Assembly: GCA_030430075.1 (NCBI GenBank)
Contig: JAUIGN010000063.1
Span: forward strand, 1-49,910
Direction of reading: 5' to 3'
DNA: 49,910 nt
DNA from: a bacterium
Lineage (GTDB): Bacteria > Planctomycetota > Planctomycetia > Pirellulales > Pirellulaceae
Part shown: piece by piece, positions 25,701-33,268 of the stretch
Layout of the letters: each line of letters begins with the position of its first letter
Numbering within the stretch: position 1 is the first letter of the stretch
Notes under the pieces: generated by a model
The model's database searches: none
What the model was told of the DNA's origin: nothing
Seen by the model: the letters and a program-made list of their open reading frames with translations, nothing else
Made by a program: the position numbers and the translations under genes

Positions 25701-25944
25701 ACCAGAACGAACCCGGGCGGCCGATGGTGGAGCCAAGAATCCCCGGCAACAGGAGAATGCGCACATCGTGCCGCCGGCGTCGCGTCCCGGACTTGCGCGC
25801 CATGTCGCCCAGTTCGGCCACGCCCGCCGGGCCGAACAGCTCCACCAGCCGCGGGTCATCACCGCCGTCAATCAGGAGTTGCTCGACCTGGTGCTGCGAG
25901 AGTTGAAAGGCGGACAGATCGCCGAATTCGTGTTCATCTGACAT
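22768..25944 (-). CDS. Tri-domain protein: alpha/beta hydrolase (LCAT/lipase-like) + M17-N-like + CHAT protease
   Basis: A 1058-residue protein with no signal peptide, so cytoplasmic. Domain 1 (about 50-370) is an alpha/beta hydrolase: VRILLLPGILGSTIG (oxyanion region), CVVAHSMGGLVTRAAL with the nucleophile Ser173, a DGDGTVPLN segment near 327 and SHSGIL near 348 as the acid and His. A Pro/Ala/Gln-rich linker follows. Domain 2 (about 465-600; VEMVQGSILNVPCRAYVIGVF, ADFVVFAGLGQF, VMMGGGSGEP) resembles the N-terminal macro-like domain of M17 aminopeptidases. Domain 3 (about 730-1050) is a CHAT caspase-like protease: DVIHYAGHAFF with His897, LIFFNACEAG with Cys937, and IAQFVGTYWPVRDDTAALF. CHAT proteases are often death or defence effectors. 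A HEAT-repeat gene follows at once. Confidence 0.9.
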   Translation of the reverse strand: MSDEHEFGDLSAFQLSQHQVEQLLIDGGDDPRLVELFGPAGVAELGDMARKSGTRRRRHDVRILLLPGILGSTIGRPGSFWWRDTIWFDPISIGRGHTTKIALRARQNITALDTIPAVYAPLRLRLQWAGYQVDDHYYDWRKSIDDLGQELATRIGQLKQREPNRKICVVAHSMGGLVTRAALSHGADIHRLVMIATPNRGSFGPVQVLRAINSTVRLVAKLDPNHTAEQLTTTVFRTFPSVYQLLPHPDVFDSFDLYDLTSWPLRPVRPLRKHLEAAPDVQRRWARPEPNDDRFHLIAGCGQETVTDLRQRADETEFTYVSTTDGDGTVPLNFALLPGVPTRYVEASHSGILSFASVARAVGDLIDHGATNELAAEPPRRRSAPRTFTDTNLKKEEIFGSRQGSALAAGEQRAALESMFNTSLSGIAVQPQAIQPSAAQPAAAPVELVGGRGTKLRGVTVGRRRLHRMDVEMVQGSILNVPCRAYVIGVFENVAPSGPALALDRELNGTLTEFFSRRLFSGEVGRISVLPTGRNLLRADFVVFAGLGQFDRFREDPGSVQQFVAKNIVRTLVRSGVEELATVMMGGGSGEPIGSSLQHLMQGFVEGLLSIDDQHRFRRVILCEMDARRYQEMRERVLRLAATDLFDEMEVTLDERYYEPPDVEVTSRRPPAGRPESEEPTYLSVRIEGSAAEGDPLTDVAPPPTTLVASVLSPSGKASVFATRHELPVDDVDALLERLDPDAPVGVTDMEAFGRELAELVLPQSLRRLLEDPTIAASHWSVIHDTQASRIPWESLRIGNRFPALEHGVSRRYLAQNLSIAKWLEHRMSDEMLDILLIVNPTEDLKGTVTEASAILQALKSISKVKTTVIDGAEATRERVLARMRSGQFDVIHYAGHAFFDPLEPGRSGIVCSDGVVSGQDLVNLEQLPALIFFNACEAGRVRGGRVIGGEPATAGRSRRQAVDASRIERSVSLAEAFLRGGIAQFVGTYWPVRDDTAALFSRTFYETVSAGKTVGEGVLSARKKVAEDFKDSIDWADYIHYGNTNFQLKYGESGAEG

Positions 25945-26559
25945 GGGATCGCCTCATTCCTCGCTCGACACAGCGGCCCGAAGCGGGTCGACGCCGGTCT
26001 GGGGGTACGTAAATGGCTGGTGCAAAAGGATCGGTCTTCCAAGAGTGCACAGCACCCACAGGGGCCTTGCGGCATTTGGAATCTTCCCCTCTTCCACCTG
26101 CGCTCAATTCAATCGTCGACAAGACACGAACTTGGATGACGGCTTGTCGCGGGGCGTTCGCCCACGTCTTGTTTATCGTCGAGCGAACCCGACTTTGGCG
26201 GGTTTCGGCTGAGATGCGCGGTTGTTTGGATGAGTTGGCTGGCAACGGTTGCAGCACGAAGACGAACACGGATCGGTTGTACCGACACGTGCCAGGGCTC
26301 GACCTGCATGGCCCACGCATGAGGACTCGGGATCGCCAAAAGCAAGTGAACCGAAACTCGTGCGCCACGTAGAATGGCTGGCGAGCCGCTCGGAGCGAGA
26401 ACCACGCATCTGCCATGCACTCAGCAGCATCAGGGCATCTGGCCGCTCGCTGGCAGGGAGTGGCGAGACGTGGAACCCGCAACCACCCCCGAGGTCGGGC
26501 GAGGTCAACGTTCATCCTAATCAGCCCCCTGTGACGACGCAAAACAAAAGGACGAGCCC
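25945..26559. other. Divergent 615-bp region, no recognised gene
   Basis: This lies between the starts of the CHAT gene and a PQQ-propeller gene, so it must hold both promoters. Several open frames exist on both strands but overlap each other and show no family character. No repeat-family copy was found here. Confidence 0.4.
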
Positions 26560-27888
26560 ATGAGTGGTTGGCCGAGCCTCCTGCTGCCGCTGATGCTGCC
26601 CCTGGCAGCCGATCACACGGCAGGCGACACGGGATGGCCCCAATGGCGGGGCTCGACCGGGACCGGAGCCGCGCTGACCGCGGACCCGCCGGTCAGTTGG
26701 AGCGAAAGCGAAAATGTGCGTTGGAAAGTGCCCGTGCCGGGCCGCGGACATTCGACACCGGTCATCTGGGGCGATCGGATCTTTCTGACAACCGCCGAGG
26801 CGTTCGGCCCCAAATTGCCGCCCCGTCGCAGCGGCGCCCCCGGGGCTCACGACAATCTGCCGGTGACCCAGCGGCATCGGTTCGTGTTGCTCTGCCTGGA
26901 TCGGAGCGATGGGAAGCGCTTGTGGCGGCGCGAATTGCACGCGGGGCTGCCGCACGAGGGCGCGCATACGACCGCCAGCCTGGCATCCGCTTCGCCGCTG
27001 GTCGATGGCCAGCACGTCTTCGCCTTCTTCGGGTCGTACGGTCTGTATTGCCTGGACCTGGACGGCAAGCTGATCTGGAGCAAGCAATTGGGACGGATGC
27101 ACTCCAAGCACGGTCACGGCGAGGGGGCCTCGCCTGCCCTGTTCCGGCAAACGCTGGTGGTCAACTGGGACCACGAAGGGCAGTCGTTCGTGGCGGCATT
27201 CGATAAGGCGACCGGCCAGCAGCGGTGGCGGAAGGAACGGGATGAGGTCACGTCCTGGGCGACGCCGATCGTGGTCGACCATGATGGCCGGCCCCAGGCC
27301 GTCATCTGTGGCACCGACCGCGTTCGCAGCTACGACCTGGCGACCGGAGAAGTCATCTGGCAGTGCGGGGGGATGTCGGCAAATATTGTCGCCACGCCCG
27401 TGGCCGGCGAAGGAATGGTCTTTGCCGGCAGCAGCTACGAAAAGAGAGCATTACTGGCGATCCGGTTGGACGGTGCCGAGGGGGACATCACGGCGACGAA
27501 GCAGGTCGCCTGGCAACGATTCCGCGGGACGCCGTATGTCCCATCACCGCTTCTCTACCGGGGTGGCTTGTACTTCCTGACGCACTACCAGGGCATCTTG
27601 ACGCGCGTCGATGCGCAAACCGGCAACGACGCGCCCGGCGCCTTTCGGCTCAGCGGGATCGGCAACGTCTATGCTTCACCGGTGGCCGCGGCCGGACGAG
27701 TTTACATCACTGACCAGTATGGCACGACGCTGGTGATCACCGCCGGAGCGGAACCTCATGCACTCGCCCTGAATTCGCTTGATGATTCTTTCAGCGCATC
27801 AGCCGCCCTGGTCGGTGATGAGATGTTCCTGCGGGGTGCACGCTTCCTGTATTGTCTCGCGGAAGAGGATCGGCCGGACACGGATTAA
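26560..27888 (+). CDS. PQQ-like beta-propeller protein (BamB-like repeats)
   Basis: A 442-residue protein; AAAGGA precedes the ATG at 26560. A short hydrophobic N-terminus (LLLPLMLPLAA) may be a signal. Then come about seven propeller blades with the pattern G..W...V........P...G..V: GWPQWRG, RWKVPVPGRGHSTPVIWGDRIFLT, LYCLDLDGKLIWS, SFVAAFDKATGQQRWRKE, VRSYDLATGEVIWQCGG, LTRVDAQTGND. This PQWRG opening is typical of the planctomycete WD40-like PQQ family. No catalytic quinoprotein residues are evident; it is more likely a scaffold or ligand-binding protein. It converges with the dehydrogenase gene, with 11 bp between stops. Confidence 0.88.
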   Translation: MSGWPSLLLPLMLPLAADHTAGDTGWPQWRGSTGTGAALTADPPVSWSESENVRWKVPVPGRGHSTPVIWGDRIFLTTAEAFGPKLPPRRSGAPGAHDNLPVTQRHRFVLLCLDRSDGKRLWRRELHAGLPHEGAHTTASLASASPLVDGQHVFAFFGSYGLYCLDLDGKLIWSKQLGRMHSKHGHGEGASPALFRQTLVVNWDHEGQSFVAAFDKATGQQRWRKERDEVTSWATPIVVDHDGRPQAVICGTDRVRSYDLATGEVIWQCGGMSANIVATPVAGEGMVFAGSSYEKRALLAIRLDGAEGDITATKQVAWQRFRGTPYVPSPLLYRGGLYFLTHYQGILTRVDAQTGNDAPGAFRLSGIGNVYASPVAAAGRVYITDQYGTTLVITAGAEPHALALNSLDDSFSASAALVGDEMFLRGARFLYCLAEEDRPDTD

Positions 27889-27899
27889 GGCATCCTGGG

Positions 27900-29009
27900 T
27901 TAGAACGGCACACCATATTTTTGGGACAGGCTGAGGAGATCCTCCATTGTCGCCCCGTTGATGGGAATCCCTTCGCGGCGCCGTTCCTCTTCGCTGGCGG
28001 CGGCCCCTTGACCGGGAACCTGAACCTGGGAGACACCGTCGGCCGGGGGTGAGTCATTCAGCGAGCGAATCATCGCATCCAGACCCTGGCGAATCACGGC
28101 CGGGTCTCCGAACTGATCCAGGCGGATCGCCGCAAAACAGTGTCCAATACCTTCCTGAGAAAATCCGTGCATCGGCTGTGGCGTTTGCCCGAGCACCCGC
28201 TGGGGGTCGGCGTCTCGGCGCCAAGCACCGGATAGCAAGCTGGTCAAGATCCAACTTGCCAGAGCCATTCCGTAGCCCTTATGCCCGCCAAACGTGGTGG
28301 CCCCACCCAACGGAACAACGCTGTGCACCTGGGCCGGATCGGTCGTCGGCTGGCCGTGGGCATCGAGGGCCCAGTCGGGCGGTACGGGTCGGCCTTCCTC
28401 CTCGTTCAGTTCAACCCGATTCACCGGAACGACCGAAGTGGCCATATCCAACACGAAAGGGGGCATTGTTGCGGCCGGACAGGCCATCGCGATGGGATTG
28501 GTCGACAGCAGCGGCAACACACCACCGAACGGCAGGACCGCCTTGGGCTGCCCGTGCGGAAACAAGTAACCACACGACGCGAAGCCCAGCATATCATGGG
28601 CGGTCGCCATCCACGCGTAGTAGCCGGCGGGCCCGAAATGGGTCGAGTTACGTACGGTGACAACCGCGGTCCCGGCAGAGCGTGCTTTCTCGATCGCACA
28701 CTGCATCGCTTGCACGGAGAGCGACAACGCCAGGCCGCTCTGCGCATTGAAGGCGGCTGTCGTCGCCGACTCTGCCTCCAGGATCAGTTCGGCATCGAAA
28801 ACGATCTTGCCGTCGCGCCGGCCGACGCCGGAAGCATCCAGGTAGTATCGCTTCAGGTTTCGAATTCCGTGGGTATCGACGCCACGCAGGCTGGCCCAGA
28901 TCAGCACGTCGGTGGCACGCCGGGCGTGTTCCGGCGGCGCCCCGGCAGCCTCGAAAACGGCGATGGCAAATGCGCGGAGCCGGTCCGCGGCAACTCGAGT
29001 CGGTTTCAT
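27900..29009 (-). CDS. Malate/L-lactate dehydrogenase (Ldh_2) family oxidoreductase
   Basis: A 369-residue NAD(P)-dependent dehydrogenase of the Ldh_2 family (usual length 330-370). Motifs: GVDTHGIRNLKRYY near the N-terminus with the catalytic-type His, VRNSTHFGPAGYYA, STNPIAMACPA, FVLDMATSVVPVNRVEL, GGHKGYGMALASWILTSLLSG, and HCFAAIRLDQFGD. Members oxidise malate, L-lactate, sulfolactate, ureidoglycolate or 2,3-diketogulonate, so the substrate cannot be fixed. The last 50 residues (Pro/Gly/Gln-rich, then EEERRREGIPI) match the usual C-terminal active-site lid. The gene is divergent from the sigma factor gene. Confidence 0.92.
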   Translation of the reverse strand: MKPTRVAADRLRAFAIAVFEAAGAPPEHARRATDVLIWASLRGVDTHGIRNLKRYYLDASGVGRRDGKIVFDAELILEAESATTAAFNAQSGLALSLSVQAMQCAIEKARSAGTAVVTVRNSTHFGPAGYYAWMATAHDMLGFASCGYLFPHGQPKAVLPFGGVLPLLSTNPIAMACPAATMPPFVLDMATSVVPVNRVELNEEEGRPVPPDWALDAHGQPTTDPAQVHSVVPLGGATTFGGHKGYGMALASWILTSLLSGAWRRDADPQRVLGQTPQPMHGFSQEGIGHCFAAIRLDQFGDPAVIRQGLDAMIRSLNDSPPADGVSQVQVPGQGAAASEEERRREGIPINGATMEDLLSLSQKYGVPF

Positions 29010-29198
29010 CGGTCGTCGTTTTTTGTAATCAGTTCAGGAATCGGCCCCGCGGCCGGCAGTGTACAATACCTCGATTGCCCGCAGGCGACACCCTATCATC
29101 CATCTCGGCGCCCCGTCTCGGGCACGCCGTATCGGGCACGCTATCTCCGGCGATCCGCTTGACGCAGCACGTCGCCGCTGTTGCCGGCGAAAAAACTT

Positions 29199-29213
29199 GT
29201 CAACTTTTTTTGG
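29199..29213 (+). promoter_or_regulatory. GTCAAC-T7-GG motif upstream of the sigma gene
   Basis: GTCAACTTTTTTTGG stands 56 bp ahead of the sigma factor start. A near-identical block with one T fewer stands at 46211-46224, 49 bp ahead of the alcohol dehydrogenase start. It may be a promoter element or UP-like site; no transcript evidence exists here. Confidence 0.3.
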
Positions 29214-29269
29214 TTCAGGCGTGTGATTTCCGCGATCCGGGGGACTCATACAAGACAGGGAGCGACGCC

Positions 29270-29878
29270 ATGAACCAACCGGAAACACGCCACAGTCTGA
29301 TCGTTCGGCTCAAGAATGCCGGCGATGAACGGGCATGGTTCGATTTCGTGACGGCGTACGAGCCCTTTCTCCGACATTTGGCGGGACGCCTGGGGGTGCC
29401 GGAACGCGATACGCCGGACGTGGTGCAGCAGGTGTTGCTCGCCGTGGCACGCTCGGTGGACGGCTGGTCCGATGACGGCACCGAGGCTTCGTTTCGTCGC
29501 TGGATCGCCACCGTCGCTCGAAACATTGTCATCAAGTTCATGACCCGCGAGCGTCGCCAGGCCGGCGGCATCGGGGGCACCGATCTGGTGCAACTCCTGG
29601 AGCAGGTGCCGGACACTCCGGATCCGGGCCAGCTCGACCAATACGAACACGAACTGATCGTCTGGGCCGCCGAGCAGATTCGGGGCGAGTTCATCGAGAC
29701 CAGTTGGGCCGCCTTCTGGCGGACGGTCATCGAAGGCCACTCGGTGCAGTCCGTCGCCAACGACTTGGGAATCAGCCGCGGCAGTATTTATATGTCACGC
29801 AGCCGCATCATGGCCAGGATTCGTGACAAGGTCGACGAGGTCCTGACCGATCGTCGGCCGGCGGGAGAGGAAGCATGA
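29270..29878 (+). CDS. ECF-type RNA polymerase sigma factor
   Basis: A 202-residue sigma-70-family protein. The start at 29270 (MNQPETRHSLIVRL) follows GGGAG and removes a non-homologous upstream extension. Region 2 is at about 25-95: FVTAYEPFLRHLAGRLGVPERDTPDVVQQVLLAVARSVDGW and FRRWIATVARNIVIKFMTRERRQ. Region 4 is at about 140-195, with a helix-turn-helix VIEGHSVQSVANDLGISRGSIYMSRSRIMARIRDKV. It is of the planctomycete type whose genes are next to Ser/Thr kinase genes. The next gene overlaps its stop by 4 bp (ATGA), so both are translated together. Confidence 0.93.
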   Translation: MNQPETRHSLIVRLKNAGDERAWFDFVTAYEPFLRHLAGRLGVPERDTPDVVQQVLLAVARSVDGWSDDGTEASFRRWIATVARNIVIKFMTRERRQAGGIGGTDLVQLLEQVPDTPDPGQLDQYEHELIVWAAEQIRGEFIETSWAAFWRTVIEGHSVQSVANDLGISRGSIYMSRSRIMARIRDKVDEVLTDRRPAGEEA

Positions 29879-31437
29879 CACCGACACCAGCAGCCTGTGA
29901 TCGGCAATTACTCCGTTTGTCTCTGGATGATTCGTTGTCCGAACAACAGGAAGACTTGCTCGCAGCCCACCTGGAGGACTGTGAATCATGTCAGCTCACC
30001 CTGGCCGCCATGGCCAGCGACACGTTGGGTTGGTCGCGTGTGAGCACGGCGTTAAGGGAGGAAATCTCCGGAGCCCAACCGCTGGGACGGGGCATGATCT
30101 CGACCTTGATCCCGGCGAATCCGTCACCGGCTCAGACCAACGCGCCAACGGGATCCGGCCACTTTTCCGGTTGGGATGTCCTGCCAGCCGACTTCGCCGT
30201 CGATTTCCTGGAACCGGCCCGCGAGGCGGATTCACTGGGTCGGCTCCAGGATATCGAAATCCGTTCTGTCATCGGGCATGGGGGCAACGGAATCGTCCTC
30301 AAGGGATATCAGCAGGAGCTGAATCGACTGGTCGCCGTCAAGGTCATGGCCCCACAGTTGGCCGCCAACGCTGCGGCGCGGAAACGGTTCGCGCGTGAGG
30401 CACAGGCGACGGCCGCAATTGTCCATCCCAACGTCATGCCGATCTTAACGGTCCATTCGAGTAACCAGTTGCCATACCTGGTCATGCCGTATGTGGACTG
30501 CGAATCCCTTCAGGAACGACTCGACCGGGAAGGCCCGCTACCGACCCTGGATGTGCTCCGCATCGCCCATCAAGTCGCCCGCGGCCTGGCGGCCGCCCAT
30601 TCCCAAGGGCTGGTGCATCGCGATGTCAAGCCGGCAAACATTCTCCTCGAACGCAACGTCGACCGGGTCATGTTGACCGATTTCGGCCTGGCCCGCGCCA
30701 TCGACGATGCCACCCTGACCGGAACCGGCCTCATCGCCGGAACCCCCCAGTACATGTCGCCGGAGCAGGCGCGGGGCGACTCGGTCAACCTGCCCAGCGA
30801 CCTGTTCAGCCTGGGTAGCGTCATGTATGCGATGTGCACCGGCCGCCCGCCGTTCCGGGCACAGACCAGCTACGGCATTTTGCGGCGGGTTATCGAAGAC
30901 ACACCGCGGCCGGTCGGCGAGCTGAACGCGGATGTTCCCGCCTGGTTGGAAGGCCTGATCAACGGCTTGCTCGGCAAGCAAAGCGAAACGCGGCTCGGCG
31001 ACGCGGCGGTGATCGCCACCATGCTCCAATCCTGCATCGCCCATGTGCAGCAACCCCAGTCCAACCCGCTGCCGGACCGCATTCGCTCGCTGGCCCCGCA
31101 GCGCGCCCGGCCGCGAACCGCGTGGCGCCGCCTGGTGCCGGACGGCAGCCGGTACCGGCTGCCGCTGATGGCGATTCTTTCGGCCGCCGTGCTGGGAACC
31201 CTGGCACTTGTTGCCATCCCACCCCGTTCGTCTCCACCGGGCGAACGATCGGCGGAAACCACCGACCAACGTCCGCTCGGCGGATCGGCTGCGGACGTCG
31301 GCAAGTCGTCTCCAACCGCACCCGGCTCCTGGGAAGACGGCCTGGACGATGAACTGTCAACACTCACCCTGAAAATCGACCAGTTGCTCGAATCGATCGA
31401 AGCGACCGCCGACGTGGCCGCGGAAAGCCAACCGTAA
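29875..31437 (+). CDS. Membrane Ser/Thr protein kinase with N-terminal anti-sigma-like zinc finger
   Basis: A 520-residue protein. The N-terminus carries an anti-sigma zinc-binding motif: Cys8, then HLEDCESC with His32, Cys36 and Cys39. The kinase domain (about 126-390) is complete: IGHGGNGIVLKG (about 133), VAVK (about 153), HRDVKPANILL with Asp250, DFGLARA with Asp269, and GTPQYMSPEQARGD. A membrane segment lies at about 428-449 (LPLMAILSAAVLGTLALVAIP), and a short acidic periplasmic tail follows. It combines sigma binding and phosphorylation in one chain and is coupled to the sigma factor gene by an ATGA overlap. It probably controls that sigma factor; whether by sequestration or phosphorylation is open. 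Confidence 0.93.
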   Translation: MTPTPAACDRQLLRLSLDDSLSEQQEDLLAAHLEDCESCQLTLAAMASDTLGWSRVSTALREEISGAQPLGRGMISTLIPANPSPAQTNAPTGSGHFSGWDVLPADFAVDFLEPAREADSLGRLQDIEIRSVIGHGGNGIVLKGYQQELNRLVAVKVMAPQLAANAAARKRFAREAQATAAIVHPNVMPILTVHSSNQLPYLVMPYVDCESLQERLDREGPLPTLDVLRIAHQVARGLAAAHSQGLVHRDVKPANILLERNVDRVMLTDFGLARAIDDATLTGTGLIAGTPQYMSPEQARGDSVNLPSDLFSLGSVMYAMCTGRPPFRAQTSYGILRRVIEDTPRPVGELNADVPAWLEGLINGLLGKQSETRLGDAAVIATMLQSCIAHVQQPQSNPLPDRIRSLAPQRARPRTAWRRLVPDGSRYRLPLMAILSAAVLGTLALVAIPPRSSPPGERSAETTDQRPLGGSAADVGKSSPTAPGSWEDGLDDELSTLTLKIDQLLESIEATADVAAESQP

Positions 31438-31470
31438 CCAGAACCTGTTCCCAACTGGAGGATGAAAGAT

Positions 31471-32691
31471 ATGCACCGCGATCGCAGTAACCGTGTTGCC
31501 CTCGCCCTGCTCGTCATGCCGCTCAGCCTGACCTTGGCGATCATGACTCGGGCTCAGGAGCCGGCCAAAAAAGGCACCAGCCCAGCGGATCCCGGCGCGC
31601 CGCGGGTCGTGGGGTCGCGGACGCAGGAGGAACCCGACAAAGAACAACCAGCGGAGCCCGCGGCGGATCGCAGCGAAACGGACGCCGACGGGCAGCCCAC
31701 CGGAGGCGCGGCTTCCACCGCGGCAGGCGAGTCATCCGGCGCGTTTGGAGGCGGCGGCGTACTTGGAGGCGCCAACCCGCAGGAGGGCAGTGCGGGCGGG
31801 AGCTTTCCGGCCGGCGGATTGGGTGGGAGCAGCTTGGGCACAGGCGGCATTGGCCGAGGAAAGCAGCCCACCGGCGGATTCGGAGGCATGATCGGGCTAG
31901 GGACCGGTCAATATGGCCCCGGCTACTCACGCCTCGTCGACGGCGGCGCCGTGATGATTTCCTGGTCGAAAGAGAAGGACGAGCTTTATGGTTTCAGCCG
32001 CAATACGGGGGAATGGTCGCAGCTCAAGATCGCCAGGCAAGAAAAGATCGTCCCGGTCGTGGGGAATGAAGTGGCCGCGGTGCGTGTCGGCGATACGATG
32101 GCAGCCTTCAGCGCCGTGACCGGCAGCTGGGATATCTTGCAGCTCAGCAGCGGCTCGCGCGCCGTACCCGTTGTCGGGCAGGCGGTTGTGCAGACCACCG
32201 ACAACGGTCGGTTCTATACATTCGGCGCCGCGAAGGGCCGTTGGACGTCGCCGAATGATCCTGCACTGGGGAGCCCCACGAAGCCGATGTCCCCAGCGAG
32301 CAACGCCGCTCCCGGCAGGCGCTCCTCCGCTCCCGGACTCGACCTGCCTGAGCTGGCCAGCCGACCGCAGCGCCGGCCCGCAGATCATAAGGCAATTCAG
32401 TTGGCGCGACAGTATCAAGGCAAGGGGTTGGACAATCCCCAGGCGCGTGGCGCCGTCTCCCGAGCCGTTGCGGAAGCGTTTGACGAGCGGCAAGCGGCTC
32501 AACAGGCGGAAGCGCTACGACTCGCCGAAAAGCTCGACGAGATCCGCTCCGCGTTGCGGCGCCGAGCGGCACTACGTGAGCGGATCATCGAACGTCGCGT
32601 TGACGAACTGCTCGACCCCGACATCGATTGGGACGCGCTGCCAGCAGGCCCAAATCGCCCCGCGACCGACGCGAAACCAAGCCTCAAGTAG
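31471..32691 (+). CDS. Exported Gly-rich protein, third gene of the sigma/kinase operon
   Basis: A 406-residue protein. GGAGG directly ahead makes the ATG at 31471 the likely start; the signal peptide is RVALALLVMPLSLTLAIMTRAQ. Residues about 25-145 are low-complexity (Gly/Ala/Pro/Glu, with GGG and GGLGGS runs). Residues about 160-260 hold two or three propeller-like repeats (MISWSKEKDELYGFSRNTGEWSQLKI; VRVGDTMAAFSAVTGSWDILQL; VVQTTDNGRFYTFGAAKGRW). The C-terminal 120 residues are charged and helical. It begins 33 bp after the kinase stop. The function is unknown; it may be the envelope target or input of the kinase. Confidence 0.75.
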   Translation: MHRDRSNRVALALLVMPLSLTLAIMTRAQEPAKKGTSPADPGAPRVVGSRTQEEPDKEQPAEPAADRSETDADGQPTGGAASTAAGESSGAFGGGGVLGGANPQEGSAGGSFPAGGLGGSSLGTGGIGRGKQPTGGFGGMIGLGTGQYGPGYSRLVDGGAVMISWSKEKDELYGFSRNTGEWSQLKIARQEKIVPVVGNEVAAVRVGDTMAAFSAVTGSWDILQLSSGSRAVPVVGQAVVQTTDNGRFYTFGAAKGRWTSPNDPALGSPTKPMSPASNAAPGRRSSAPGLDLPELASRPQRRPADHKAIQLARQYQGKGLDNPQARGAVSRAVAEAFDERQAAQQAEALRLAEKLDEIRSALRRRAALRERIIERRVDELLDPDIDWDALPAGPNRPATDAKPSLK

Positions 32692-32713
32692 GTGGTGGCG
32701 GGGGGCCGTGGTT

Positions 32714-32865
32714 GCTGAGCGCGGGTGATGTTGTAGTGCGCGGGCAATGTTGTAGTGTGCGGGCAGTATTGTTGTGCGCGGGTTGCGCTGTGGTGCGCGG
32801 GCTGCGCTGTGGTGCGCGGGCCGCGCCGCTGTACGCGGGCTGCGCTGTGGTTCCCGGGCCGCGCC
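32714..32865. repeat. 19-bp tandem array, eight units, left flank of element P1
   Basis: Eight contiguous units of exactly 19 bp (for example GTGGTGCGCGGGCTGCGCT), each with a GCGCGGG-like core, run straight into the left arm of the palindrome at 32871. The unit core equals the first bases of the P1 arm, so the array looks like iteration of the element's own end. Confidence 0.9.
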
Positions 32866-32870
32866 GCTGT

Positions 32871-33004
32871 GCGCGGGTCTCCGACCCCGCACCCGGCTTG
32901 ACCGCAGGTCTCCCCAGCCAACGTTGCGCTCGCCGCTTCTGCCTGGGGAAGGTGCCGGGGGGAGACCTTCGGTCGGCGGTTTCGGCGGGGTCAGAGACCC
33001 GCGC
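32871..33004. repeat. Palindromic element P1 (134 bp)
   Basis: The outer arms are GCGCGGGTCTCCGACCCCGC (32871-32890) and GCGGGGTCAGAGACCCGCGC (32985-33004). The inner arms are GACCGCAGGTCTCCC and GGGAGACCTTCGGTC. The loop is unlike that of P2 and P3. It lies just after the stop of a plus-strand gene, as do the other two copies. Confidence 0.9.
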
Positions 33005-33160
33005 CGAGCAACTATTTGATGACCCGCGCCGAGCAAATATGTGATGCTCCGCGCCCAGCAAGACGTTGATGACCCGCGCCGAGCAGATATTTGATGCTCC
33101 GCACCCAGCAAGTCGTTGTTGCTCCGCGCCGAGCAACTATGTGATGACCCGCGTCGGGCA
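32996..33160. repeat. 25-bp tandem array, six and a half units, right flank of element P1
   Basis: Units of exactly 25 bp start at 32996, 33021, 33046, 33071, 33096 and 33121, with a partial unit at 33146. They alternate between GACCCGCGCCGAGCA- and GCTCCGCGCCCAGCA-type versions. The first unit overlaps the right arm of P1, so the array grows from the element's end. No spacers, so it is not CRISPR. Confidence 0.9.
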
Positions 33161-33268
33161 GCATGCCCTTGACACTTGCCGAGCAACAACGTCAGTGGCC
33201 CGCGCACCGTAGAACGACCTACGTCGTGAGTTGCGGTGAAGTACGCCGTCTCTGGCCGGCCAACGCGA

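Larger units (their letters stand above)
32692..33268. other. 580-bp gap made almost wholly of tandem and inverted repeats
   Basis: This contains palindromic element P1 and its two flanking tandem arrays (32714-33160, listed separately). The remaining 100 bp up to the esterase stop show nothing else. No gene is present. Confidence 0.8.

Noticed and set aside
25943..26420. Several overlapping open frames upstream of the CHAT gene
   Set aside because: Frames on both strands overlap each other, none has a start signal and the composition is not protein-like.
32996..33160. Regular 25-bp repeats as a CRISPR array
   Set aside because: The units are contiguous with no unique spacers, there are no cas genes near, and the units grow out of the palindrome arm.
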